Assembly: GCA_023443485.1 (NCBI GenBank)
Contig: JAEZUH010000040.1
Location: 1 to 20,429 of the forward strand
Origin: Bacillota bacterium
GTDB lineage: Bacteria; Bacillota_I; Bacilli_A; RFN20; CAG-826
Reading direction: 5' to 3'
Length of the DNA: 20,429 nucleotides
The position numbers and the translations under genes were made by a program. A model generated the notes under the pieces. That model worked only from the letters and a program-made list of their open reading frames with translations, ran no database searches and had not been told where the DNA came from. Shown here one piece after another: positions 13,484 to 20,429 of this stretch (positions are counted from its first letter, which is position 1; each line of letters starts with the position of its first letter).

Positions 13484-14783
13484 TTGATGTTTCTTTTTCC
13501 TCTTCTTTAGCTTTTTCATTGATGTTATTATCAATCACCATGATTTCTCTTGCGGTGTATTGATCAGCTTCCAAGACAATAAAAGTATAATGGAAAAAGT
13601 CAAAAGCATCTCCAACTTTCGCAAAGCGGTCTAAAATATCTTGGCACAATCCGGATACTGTTGCGTAATCGGTTTCATATTCTTCATCAAAGTTAATAAG
13701 TTCAAAAAAGTCATCGATATTCATCGCTCCATCGACAACGAACTTACCACTGCCTTGTTCAACGTATTCTTCTTCTATTTCATCAGTTTCATCAAAAATA
13801 TCACCAACAATCTCTTCGAGAATATCTTCCATGGTGACGATACCTTCGGTTCCACCGTATTCATCTTTTATGACAGCAATATGAATTTTAGAGGTTTTGA
13901 ACTCACTCAAAAGATCCATTACTTGATGATTGCGAGGAACAAATAATGGTTCGTAGCATAGTTTTCTGATATTGATTGATTCACCTCTTAAATAGGCCTT
14001 TAAAAGTGATTTAATGGGTAAAATACCGATAATATTATCAACTGTGTCTTGATAAACAGGAATACGAGAGTGAATAAAGATATCACCATTTTTGAGAATT
14101 TCATTAATATCATCTTCGACATCGATACAAAACACATCGACACGAGGAGTCATAATCTCGTAAGCTTCAATATCATTTAAATCAATCGCTGAGCGAACTA
14201 GTTCGGCTTCATCCTTTTCTAATTCTCCATATTCTTCTATGGTATCAACCATTTCGGTTAATACTTCTTCATCGATGATATCTTCTTCTTTGGATTTTTT
14301 TCGAAACAATTTGCCAAACAAAGCAAAGAGTTTGGAGATAGGCCAAACAATAGGAAATGTTAAGTATTTGAAAAAAGTAAGCGGGTAAGCAAAAAGCAAA
14401 GCTAATGAGAAGTTAAATCTCTTGCCGATAGCTTTTGGAAAGAATTCGCAGAAGATAATCATGAAGATCGTAAAAATAATGGGGGCAAGTGTTGTTGCGA
14501 GGTTACCGCTCGAAGTTTGAGCGGCAATTCCTACTCCAATTAAGGTGACAACTGTCGAGGCGCCGATATTGACAACATTATTACCAAAAAGAATCGAAGA
14601 GATTGTAAAATCGTATTCATTAGCAATTTTTAAAGCAAGCTTAGAGCTTTTAATTTTTATGCCTTTATCAATGTTTCTCTGAAGACGATCTTTATCAACT
14701 ACTCCATAAACGATATCCGCACTTGAGAAAAAAGCACTGAAGATACAAAGAACAGCAAGTATTACGTAATAGTACCATTCCAT
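13470..14783 (-). CDS. CNNM/CorC-type transporter with CBS pair and CorC domain
   Basis: A 437-residue hemolysin-C-like protein. N-terminal CNNM (DUF21) domain with four membrane segments (about 1-170), then a CBS pair (MTPRVDVFCIDVEDD ... HIAVIKDEYGGTEGIVTMEDILEEIVGDIFDE) and a C-terminal CorC_HlyC domain (VVDGAMNIDDFFELINF onward). Relatives export or transport Mg2+ or related ions. The usual SETA motif is changed to SADIVYG (about residue 20), while the GNNVVNIGAS motif is kept. A longer frame from 14816 is possible, but AAGGAG lies 10 nt before the ATG at 14783, which follows the upstream stop by 1 nt. Partner gene upstream is a shorter paralogue, so the two may work as a heteromer. Short acidic tail ends in KETSNEKD. 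Confidence 0.88.
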   Translation of the reverse strand: MEWYYYVILAVLCIFSAFFSSADIVYGVVDKDRLQRNIDKGIKIKSSKLALKIANEYDFTISSILFGNNVVNIGASTVVTLIGVGIAAQTSSGNLATTLAPIIFTIFMIIFCEFFPKAIGKRFNFSLALLFAYPLTFFKYLTFPIVWPISKLFALFGKLFRKKSKEEDIIDEEVLTEMVDTIEEYGELEKDEAELVRSAIDLNDIEAYEIMTPRVDVFCIDVEDDINEILKNGDIFIHSRIPVYQDTVDNIIGILPIKSLLKAYLRGESINIRKLCYEPLFVPRNHQVMDLLSEFKTSKIHIAVIKDEYGGTEGIVTMEDILEEIVGDIFDETDEIEEEYVEQGSGKFVVDGAMNIDDFFELINFDEEYETDYATVSGLCQDILDRFAKVGDAFDFFHYTFIVLEADQYTAREIMVIDNNINEKAKEEEKETSNEKD

Positions 14784-14784
14784 A

Positions 14785-15861
14785 CTACTTTTTCTCCTTT
14801 GGGGTATTGGGCTCACTAATATCGCTCACTAATTCTTCAAGGACATCTTCCATCGTTACCATGCCGACCATTTTATGATCTTTATCTCGCACAATAGCTA
14901 TATGGCTATGATTCTTTTTAAAGCCGTTAAAAAGATCATCGATCATAATTGTGTTTGGAACAAAGTATGGTTTGGATAATATTTTTCGAATAGAAGAATT
15001 GGGATTCTTTGTTATTTCTTTGAAATAAGTTTTAACTAAAAGAATGCCAATGATGTTGTCTGGTTGTTGATCATAAATTGGGATACGAGAGTAATTAGTA
15101 TTAAGGAGAATTTCTTTCATTTTTTCGTGCGTTAAAGTATTGATATCTAAAGCAAAGACATCTTTTTTGGGAGTGAGAACTTCGCGAACATTTGTATCGA
15201 CAAATTCTAGCGCAGATTGAATAATTTCCGTTTGTTCTTGTTCGAGTAAGCCATCGCTTGTTGTTTTTTCAATCGCATTTTCAAAGTCTTCTTCCGTAAA
15301 CTTGTCGTCTGTTTTAACTTTAAATATCTTTTCAATTGCTTTGGTCATCAATTCAAAAATAACCGCAATTGGATATAAAAGAATCATAAAAAGATAAACC
15401 GGAATAACAACTATGTATGAAACAGTATCCGGAATCGCTTTGGCAATTGTCTTGGGAAAAGTATCGCCTAGAATATAAAAAAGAAAAGTCATACAAATAG
15501 ATGAAATCAATGAGACAGTATCTTTATTTAAGCCATAAGTCGCTTCTGGCAAAATGTAGTTAACAAAAAGAGTTGCCGAAACAACTGAAGCAGCGATAGC
15601 GACGATATTATTTCCGATAAGAACGGCAGTTAGAGCTCGGTCAAATCGGTTACAAACTTTTAAGAGTAATTTAGCAACTACACTTCCGTTGTCTGCTTTA
15701 ATTTGAATCTTGAAACGGTTACAACAAGATAACGCTGTTTCACTAGCAGAAAAGAAAAAGCTGCCAACAAGACATATTGTAATTATAAGCCACGACAGAG
15801 GCACATCCATTCGATGACCACATCCATTCTGAACAATTTGTTCCGTTAAGAATGTTAGCAT
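14785..15861 (-). CDS. CNNM-type transporter with CBS pair, no CorC domain
   Basis: A 358-residue paralogue of the next gene. The CNNM domain has FSASETALSCCNRFKI and GNNIVAIAAS, with about four membrane segments to residue 180. The CBS pair follows (LTPKKDVFALDINT, SRIPIYDQQPDNIIGILLVK, HIAIVRDKDHKMVGMVTMEDVLEELV) and the protein stops soon after (SEPNTPKEKK), so the CorC_HlyC domain of its partner is absent. The start at 15861 has no clear ribosome site; an internal ATG at 15810 (MDVPLSWL) would remove 17 residues and is a real alternative, as a -10 box lies 22 nt before 15861. It is the first gene of the CNNM-CNNM-SDR-hflX operon. Confidence 0.83.
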   Translation of the reverse strand: MLTFLTEQIVQNGCGHRMDVPLSWLIITICLVGSFFFSASETALSCCNRFKIQIKADNGSVVAKLLLKVCNRFDRALTAVLIGNNIVAIAASVVSATLFVNYILPEATYGLNKDTVSLISSICMTFLFYILGDTFPKTIAKAIPDTVSYIVVIPVYLFMILLYPIAVIFELMTKAIEKIFKVKTDDKFTEEDFENAIEKTTSDGLLEQEQTEIIQSALEFVDTNVREVLTPKKDVFALDINTLTHEKMKEILLNTNYSRIPIYDQQPDNIIGILLVKTYFKEITKNPNSSIRKILSKPYFVPNTIMIDDLFNGFKKNHSHIAIVRDKDHKMVGMVTMEDVLEELVSDISEPNTPKEKK

Positions 15862-15871
15862 AAAACGAACT

Positions 15872-15916
15872 CGCGCGCAAATAATTATATATAGATTATT
15901 AAATGTTTAACGCGCG
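15872..15916 (-). promoter_or_regulatory. CNNM operon promoter region flanked by CGCGCG
   Basis: A perfect -10 box TATAAT (minus strand, 15884-15889) lies 22 nt before the first CNNM ATG; no good -35 is seen 16-18 bp upstream. Two CGCGCG hexamers (15872-15877 and 15911-15916), rare in such AT-rich DNA, sit on either side of the box, 33 bp apart. They could be regulator sites, but nothing proves it. Confidence 0.4.
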
Positions 15917-15923
15917 TAAAGCA

Positions 15924-15949
15924 ATAAAAAAAGCCGTCATGGACGGCTA
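15924..15949 (-). terminator. Intrinsic terminator of the 522-residue protein gene
   Basis: AGCCGTC (15932-15938) pairs with GACGGCT (15942-15948), three-nt loop, followed on the minus strand by seven T (15926-15932, the first overlapping the stem). It separates this gene from the CNNM operon. Confidence 0.9.
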
Positions 15950-15972
15950 ATTATTAGATAAGTCAGAGCTGA

Positions 15973-17541
15973 TTATTCTTCGTCTTCAAGAACTTTTTTG
16001 GCTTTATCTTTGGCAGCGGCTTTTAACTCTTTTACCCAGTTTACGTTTCCAATTTCGCCTTGCTCTAAGGCATCATTTTCCATTACAGTTTGAATCAATT
16101 CTTTGCATCGTTTCATCGATAAATCAGATTTGACTTTGAAGACTAGAGGAATTTCAGCATAGATAGCTTTGTTTCCCGCATCTTGAACTGGAATGGTTGA
16201 ATCTTTGTAATCATCAGGGTTAAGGGCAAAATACAACTTTAAACTCTTTCCGGCGATTGTCAATTTAACATAAGTCTTGCGGTGAAGACGGAAAGTATCT
16301 CCAGAAGAAGAAACACGTGATTTCACTCCATAGGATAGAATCTCGTTTTTAATTGTATTGTAATTCGCTTGCATATCTTTTTCAGCACTCAACATTCTCT
16401 CTTCAAAAGGAATACGAATGATTGGGGCTTTAGGAGCTTCTGGTTCTTTCACAGCAGTAACTGGGACTGGTTCTGCAACCACTGGAGCAGGAGTAACAGC
16501 CACTTTTGGTTGAACGACTGGCGCTAGCGAAGGAGCGACTTCAACTTTTTCAACTACGGGTGCGGGTACAGGTTTAGCAGCCTCAACAATAGTTGGAGCT
16601 GGGGTTGGAACTGGAGCAGGATGAGAAACCGCCTCAACATTTTGTGGAATTGGAGACATTCCATTTCCAAAGTATTGAACGATAAGTGGTCCGCCAAAAG
16701 TGGCGCCAACAATACTATGATTGTCGGTTGTGGGACGAGTCTCTTGCTTTGGCTGTTGAGCATTATTACGTGCAATTTCATCGCGAACAATATCGCGGAT
16801 CATCGCTGCTAATTCTTTTGGATCAATTGGCTCTTGAACAGGAGCAGGAATTGGTTGGGGCGCTTCTTGAATAACGGCTTCGTGTTCGACTTCAGGTTCT
16901 GGCTCAATTTCTGGCTCTGGTTCAGGGATAAAAACCGGAATTGGTTCAGCTGATAAATCTTCGTATTCAATCGGATCGGCAGGAGCAGCTAAAGCTTCAA
17001 CCTTGTCAGATTCCGATTTGACAATATCTTCAGCAGGAGTTTCATTTGCAAATAGTTCATTAGAATCTTGAACCGCTTTTCTTGTGAAAATAATGGATAA
17101 AACATCCAAGATAACAACAAATACAAAATATAAACCACTCAATATCACGATAGCGTATGTTCCAATTAAAACTGCAATTTCGGTAGAAGCGAAATTAATA
17201 AATACATTCGAATTTGCCAAAATACTAGCCACCATTACTCCGAGAAGCGCGATAGCAAAGGAAAAAATAGCACAGACAATTTTTAGACCAATATGTTTTT
17301 TAATTAAAACAAGGCTAAGAACCATTAAGACAATGCCCACAACAATAGAAGCATAGAAAATGATTCCGCTAAACAGCACACCAAAAGTAGCTGCGGAAGG
17401 GAGAAAGGTAGTAAATAATGTTCCCCAAGCAGTGGGATCAATTAATGTAACTTGAGTAACGATTGTTCCGACCGCTCCACCAAAAAATAACGCGGTGAAA
17501 ATACTCAAAATAACAAATAAAATTTTGAAACTCTTTTTCAT
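15973..17541 (-). CDS. Membrane protein with Pro/Glu/Ala-rich linker and conserved C-terminal domain
   Basis: A 522-residue protein in three parts. About residues 6-152 hold four hydrophobic spans. Residues 165-400 are low-complexity and Pro/Glu/Val/Ala-rich (for example EPEPEIEPEPEVEHE and repeated PVPAP/PAPV blocks), with one regular helix at DPKELAAMIRDIVRDEIARNN. Residues about 405-500 form a compact domain (FEERMLSAEKDMQANYNTIK ... GDTFRLHRKTYVKLTIAGKSLKLYFALNPDDY). I recall this domain in other Bacillota proteins of unknown function, but cannot name a family. The ribosome site GGAGGA lies 8 nt before the ATG. It is monocistronic, with its own terminator. It could be a surface-spanning or envelope-organising protein; this is inference from shape. 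Confidence 0.65.
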   Translation of the reverse strand: MKKSFKILFVILSIFTALFFGGAVGTIVTQVTLIDPTAWGTLFTTFLPSAATFGVLFSGIIFYASIVVGIVLMVLSLVLIKKHIGLKIVCAIFSFAIALLGVMVASILANSNVFINFASTEIAVLIGTYAIVILSGLYFVFVVILDVLSIIFTRKAVQDSNELFANETPAEDIVKSESDKVEALAAPADPIEYEDLSAEPIPVFIPEPEPEIEPEPEVEHEAVIQEAPQPIPAPVQEPIDPKELAAMIRDIVRDEIARNNAQQPKQETRPTTDNHSIVGATFGGPLIVQYFGNGMSPIPQNVEAVSHPAPVPTPAPTIVEAAKPVPAPVVEKVEVAPSLAPVVQPKVAVTPAPVVAEPVPVTAVKEPEAPKAPIIRIPFEERMLSAEKDMQANYNTIKNEILSYGVKSRVSSSGDTFRLHRKTYVKLTIAGKSLKLYFALNPDDYKDSTIPVQDAGNKAIYAEIPLVFKVKSDLSMKRCKELIQTVMENDALEQGEIGNVNWVKELKAAAKDKAKKVLEDEE

Positions 17542-17641
17542 AAGAAGTCCTCCAGATATTTATATTATTAACGGGCGCACGTAAAAAAACAATTCTTTTT
17601 AATAAAAATATAGGCAAAACTCGATTATTTTTTACAATATT

Positions 17642-18496
17642 CTAATTTTTTGCCATAATTTTGATATGGTTTTTAAGAATTTTGATATCAACTTTTTTGG
17701 CTACCAATTCTTCCCCGTCAATATCCCAAGAGCTCATTTTATCCATCGTAATATTCGCTTGATTAAAGGTAAATTTATTAACTTTTTTGGGGCGAAAAAA
17801 GAATCTAAACAATCCGTTAAACCAGCCATTGCTGGTATACATTAAATCAGCTAGTCCGTCATCTAATCTTGCCTTTTGATTAATTTTAAACCCACCCATA
17901 TATCGAGAATTCAAAACCAATAAAAAGGGAGCAAAGAAACAAAATGGCTTTTGATTGTTCAAAGATATCTCGCCTTGAATACGATTTTTTGCCCGCAAAG
18001 ATTTTAAAGCTAATCCGTAATAGGATAAAACTTGAAAGTGCTTCTTTTTAATCGCTTTGACTTTATAAGGGATGTCAGAAAAGGTCCCTACCGAAAGACT
18101 AAAAATGCCATAGCGATTGTTGACCTTGAAGACATCAACTTCTTCTACAAATCCTTTGCTAATTATCTTAAGTGAGTGAGAAATATTCCTTGTATATCCA
18201 AAATTTTTGCTTGCGTCGTTAAGAGTTCCACAAGGAATAATTCCTAAAACCGGTCGATATTCATGACTCGATAAAGCATTAACAACATGATGAAAAGTGC
18301 CATCTCCACCCGCAAAGACTAGAACATCATATGCATACAAAGGCTTTTTTAAGACCTCGTAAAGTTGTTGAAGATCTTCACAATAATGGTACTCAACCAC
18401 TGATGACATCATCGATAGTTCATGATTGATATAATCTATTTGTCGTGGTCTAAGCCCTTTACCACTTGAGGGATTATATATAAACAGTGTTTTCAT
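17642..18496 (-). CDS. Diacylglycerol/lipid kinase (YegS/DagK family)
   Basis: A 284-residue ATP-dependent lipid kinase with the DAGK catalytic fold. The nucleotide motif FAGGDGTFHH (61-70) and GIIPCGTLNDASKNFGY (85-101) are characteristic, as are DGLADLMYT and the DIDGEEL loop near the end. In Bacillota this type recycles diacylglycerol to phosphatidic acid, or phosphorylates related lipids; the exact substrate is unknown. The start ATG follows an extended -10 box by only 8 nt and has no Shine-Dalgarno site. It is flanked upstream by the tRNA-Glu terminator and stands alone; no clear terminator lies between it and the next gene. Confidence 0.9.
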   Translation of the reverse strand: MKTLFIYNPSSGKGLRPRQIDYINHELSMMSSVVEYHYCEDLQQLYEVLKKPLYAYDVLVFAGGDGTFHHVVNALSSHEYRPVLGIIPCGTLNDASKNFGYTRNISHSLKIISKGFVEEVDVFKVNNRYGIFSLSVGTFSDIPYKVKAIKKKHFQVLSYYGLALKSLRAKNRIQGEISLNNQKPFCFFAPFLLVLNSRYMGGFKINQKARLDDGLADLMYTSNGWFNGLFRFFFRPKKVNKFTFNQANITMDKMSSWDIDGEELVAKKVDIKILKNHIKIMAKN

Positions 18497-18504
18497 ATAA
18501 TTTA

Positions 18505-18513
18505 ATTATAGCA
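18505..18513 (-). promoter_or_regulatory. Extended -10 promoter of the lipid kinase gene
   Basis: On the minus strand TGCTATAAT, an extended -10 element, is followed by 8 nt (TAAATTAT) and the ATG at 18496. The expected start is 0-2 nt before the ATG, so the mRNA has little or no leader. No -35 is visible, as is common with extended -10 promoters. Confidence 0.55.
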
Positions 18514-18520
18514 AAACGAA

Positions 18521-18549
18521 GAAAAAAAGCTTTGAGAAACTCAAAGCTA
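18521..18549 (-). terminator. Intrinsic terminator after tRNA-Glu(CUC)
   Basis: A perfect 9-bp stem AGCTTTGAG/CTCAAAGCT (18528-18536 with 18540-18548), three-nt loop, followed on the minus strand by seven T (18522-18528, the first overlapping the stem). It ends the gltX-tRNA unit. Confidence 0.93.
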
Positions 18550-18561
18550 ATTAACATTTTT

Positions 18562-18636
18562 TGGTGATCCCACCGGGAATCGAACCCGGGATTAGACCTT
18601 GAGAGGGTCTCGTCTTAACCGCTTGACCATGGGACC
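18562..18636 (-). tRNA. tRNA-Glu (anticodon CUC)
   Basis: A complete 75-nt cloverleaf with CCA encoded. Acceptor stem GGTCCCA pairs with TGGGATC (one G-T), D arm GTC/GAC, anticodon stem AGACC/GGTCT with loop CTCTCAA (anticodon CTC) and T arm CCGGG-TTCGATT-CCCGG. It decodes GAG. It lies 33 nt behind the gltX stop on the same strand, and its terminator follows. No promoter is evident in that gap. Confidence 0.97.
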
Positions 18637-18669
18637 GGTGAGAGTATTATATAACACTCTCTTGATAAA

Positions 18670-20334
18670 TTAAAATGAAGAAATCACTCTTTCAATTCTT
18701 TTGTCACAGTGGCTCTTTCCTAGGACTTTCATAACATAAAAAAGATTGGGGCTATTTTTCTTTCCAGTTAAGGTAATTCTTAGAATTTCAGCGACATCAG
18801 CAACGGAACCAACATACTGATCAGGATTGTTTTTATAAAGTTTTCCGTTGGGAGCGAAACCCAGCGATTCACCGATTTGTTTTAATTGATTAAACCATGA
18901 TTGCTCATCTTGTTCGAGAGATAAGTGCTCTTTGATTGAATTTAAGACATTCTTGATTATGGAGGAAGATAATTTTTCTGAGAAAGGAAGTTTTTCCTTG
19001 AAAATATCTTCGTAAAAATCATCATAGAAGAAACCAATTGATTCTAAGAGATTGCCAAATTTTTCGTAATCTTTTCGAGGATTCTCTTTTTCTCTTTCGA
19101 TGTTCATTATTTCTTTGAAATAGAAATGATCACGATTGACAACTTCTAAAAGTTTGGGCTGATATTTTGTGGCATATGATAACACCATATCGAAAATTTG
19201 ATCTTTATTTTTCTTGGCCAATATTTCTTTGGCAAAAAAATTCAATTTTCCGATATCGAATAGAGCACCATCTAAAGACATTTTGGTAAAGGAAAACTCG
19301 AAATCCTGCATGTTTTCAAACTTATTCTGGAAAATCCATTCTTCGAAGTTGGAATTAGCGATTGTCATCAAATACATAATAATGGCCTCAGTTGGATAGC
19401 CATCTTGGAGGAAATAGCTAACCGCGGCCTCACTATCTAATCTCTTGGATAGTTTTCTCTTATTCCCATTTTCATCTAATTTCATGATGACTGGTAAATG
19501 AGCATAAAGAGGGGCTGGCCATTCCATGGCTTGGAATAAGTCTAAATGGATAGGAAGCGAAGCAATCCATTCTTCACCGCGAATAACCGTAGTAGTACGC
19601 ATAAAATGGTCATCGACAACATGAGCAAAATGATAGGTAGGAAGACCGTCACTCTTATAGATGACAATATCCTGGTCGTTTTCAGCGATTTCGAAAACGC
19701 CATGAACAAGATCGCTCACTTTGATTTTACGAATGTGGTTGCCGTTGCTTTTAAAGCGAATGACAAATGGCTCTCCCGCTAATAATCGGGCGGCCTTTTC
19801 ATCATTGGTTAAGAAGCGAGATTTGGCAAACTGACCATAATATCCCGGAACAAGTTTGGCTGCTTCTTGTTTGGCGCGAATTTCATTTAATTCTTCAGGA
19901 GTGCAAAAACAAGGATAAGCTCTTCCTATCTCAAGCAAATGTTTAATTGCTATGCGATATATATCTGCTCTTTCAGATTGAATGTAGGGTCCATAATCAC
20001 CTTTTTGATGATCTCCGAGATATCCCTCATCTGGAGTGACATTAAAAACTCTAAGTTGCTCAAGAAGCTGGGCCCCAGATCCTTCAATCTCTCTTTTGGT
20101 GTCTGTATCTTCAAGACGAACAAAAAATACGCCGTGACTTTGCGAAGCCACTTTGCGACAAATCATGCTGGTAAACAAAGAGCCAGTATGAAGAAAGCCA
20201 GTCGGGCTGGGAGCAAAGCGAGTTACTTCTGCGCCTTCAGGCAAGTTCCTTGCGGGGTATCTTTTTTCTAAATCCTCGATGGTCAATGTGACATCTGGGA
20301 AGATAATATTTGCTAATTCTTTATTGGTAATCAT
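18670..20334 (-). CDS. gltX: Glutamyl-tRNA synthetase
   Basis: A 554-residue class I synthetase that charges tRNA-Glu. The HIGH-type site is SPTGFLHTGSLFTS, the ATP loop is the KLSKR in KRKLSKRLDSEA, and the sequences RLEDTDTKRE and YHFAHVVDDHFMRTTTVIRGEEW are characteristic of GluRS. The C-terminal anticodon-binding helices follow. It is longer than common GluRS proteins (about 480 residues), as in some other Bacillota. A frame from 20370 (MQYNFLTRRRHK...) adds 12 residues, but that start lies upstream of the -10 box and has no ribosome site; the ATG at 20334 has AAGGAG 7 nt upstream. In the same transcript comes tRNA-Glu(CUC). Whether it also charges tRNA-Gln, as in gatCAB organisms, cannot be seen here. 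Confidence 0.95.
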   Translation of the reverse strand: MITNKELANIIFPDVTLTIEDLEKRYPARNLPEGAEVTRFAPSPTGFLHTGSLFTSMICRKVASQSHGVFFVRLEDTDTKREIEGSGAQLLEQLRVFNVTPDEGYLGDHQKGDYGPYIQSERADIYRIAIKHLLEIGRAYPCFCTPEELNEIRAKQEAAKLVPGYYGQFAKSRFLTNDEKAARLLAGEPFVIRFKSNGNHIRKIKVSDLVHGVFEIAENDQDIVIYKSDGLPTYHFAHVVDDHFMRTTTVIRGEEWIASLPIHLDLFQAMEWPAPLYAHLPVIMKLDENGNKRKLSKRLDSEAAVSYFLQDGYPTEAIIMYLMTIANSNFEEWIFQNKFENMQDFEFSFTKMSLDGALFDIGKLNFFAKEILAKKNKDQIFDMVLSYATKYQPKLLEVVNRDHFYFKEIMNIEREKENPRKDYEKFGNLLESIGFFYDDFYEDIFKEKLPFSEKLSSSIIKNVLNSIKEHLSLEQDEQSWFNQLKQIGESLGFAPNGKLYKNNPDQYVGSVADVAEILRITLTGKKNSPNLFYVMKVLGKSHCDKRIERVISSF

Positions 20335-20358
20335 TTTGTGTCTCCTTCTCGTTAAGAA

Positions 20359-20364
20359 ATTATA
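20359..20364 (-). promoter_or_regulatory. gltX -10 box
   Basis: TATAAT on the minus strand, 24 nt before the gltX ATG, leaving a leader of about 18 nt that contains AAGGAG. No good -35 is visible 16-18 bp upstream. The box abuts the -35 of the opposing promoter. Confidence 0.5.
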
Positions 20365-20392
20365 TTGCATCTTGAATATGTTTTGTTATAAT
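20365..20392 (+). promoter_or_regulatory. Plus-strand promoter leading out of the window
   Basis: TTGCAT (20365-20370), 16-bp spacer, perfect TATAAT (20387-20392). The downstream 37 nt contain a small TTGG-TAAA-CCAA hairpin and no start codon with a ribosome site. It should drive a divergent gene or RNA beyond the window edge. Confidence 0.55.
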
Positions 20393-20429
20393 AATTAAGC
20401 GAATTTGGTAAACCAAGTTGCAATGCAGG

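Noticed and set aside
13484..13534. Lysine-rich N-terminal extension of the SDR protein.
   Set aside because: It would overlap the CNNM gene by 65 nt; the downstream ATG gives the 14-nt overlap typical here.
16860..16960. Repeated EPEP/PE blocks as a DNA repeat or CRISPR-like array.
   Set aside because: They are irregular codon-level repeats inside one reading frame, with no conserved spacer layout.
20335..20370. Twelve-residue N-terminal extension of GltX.
   Set aside because: The start lies upstream of the -10 box and lacks a ribosome site, whereas the downstream ATG has AAGGAG at good distance.

Overview
The window reads as a piece of chromosome from a low-GC, AT-rich, single-membrane bacterium of the Bacillota, probably an uncultured Bacilli/Erysipelotrichia or Mollicutes-related gut lineage. 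This placement is inferred from gene content, AT-rich codon use, purine-rich Shine-Dalgarno sites and short intergenic gaps. TGA is a genuine stop for several genes (hflX, the SDR gene, the secreted pilus-operon protein), so the Mycoplasma code is not in use. Almost everything is on the minus strand; guanylate kinase is the only clear plus-strand gene. I saw no transposase, integrase, phage gene or CRISPR array.

Layout from low to high coordinates. 1-1576: a truncated Pr6Pr-like membrane protein, a short threonylcarbamoyl-AMP synthase (tsaC/ywlC type) and an MgtC/SapB protein. 1684-4209: a four-gene operon of two unknown small membrane proteins followed by an ABC ATPase and an ABC-2 permease. 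4385-5282: an ArsR-family regulator and a cysteine-rich DUF5714-like protein behind a well-formed promoter that overlaps a palindrome. 5441-5999: a terminator, tRNA-Glu(UUC), tRNA-Asn(GUU) and acyl carrier protein. 6001-10660: a compact Tad-type pilus/secretion operon closed by a terminator. 10766-15861: guanylate kinase, convergent with an operon of two CNNM/CorC-type transporters, an SDR oxidoreductase and hflX. 15924-17541: a membrane protein with a long Pro/Glu/Ala-rich linker. 17642-20334: a lipid kinase, then the gltX and tRNA-Glu(CUC) unit. The right edge has a plus-strand promoter leading out of the window.

The most interesting unit is the pilus operon (10660 down to 6037). In transcription order it holds a small HTH-like protein, a signal-peptide protein with no recognisable family, a TadE/F-like pseudopilin, TadA ATPase, TadB, TadC, a second pseudopilin and a 49-residue Flp-like pilin. 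All junctions up to the pilin overlap by 4-14 nt; the pilin has its own strong ribosome site. No secretin, TadZ or prepilin peptidase is present, so this is a minimal single-membrane Tad machine needing a peptidase from elsewhere.

Other points of note are three genes whose -10 boxes sit so close to the start codon that the mRNAs should be leaderless or nearly so, a 25-bp tail-to-tail coding overlap between gmk and hflX, a diverged CNNM pair, and a glutamate tRNA placed directly behind its own synthetase gene.
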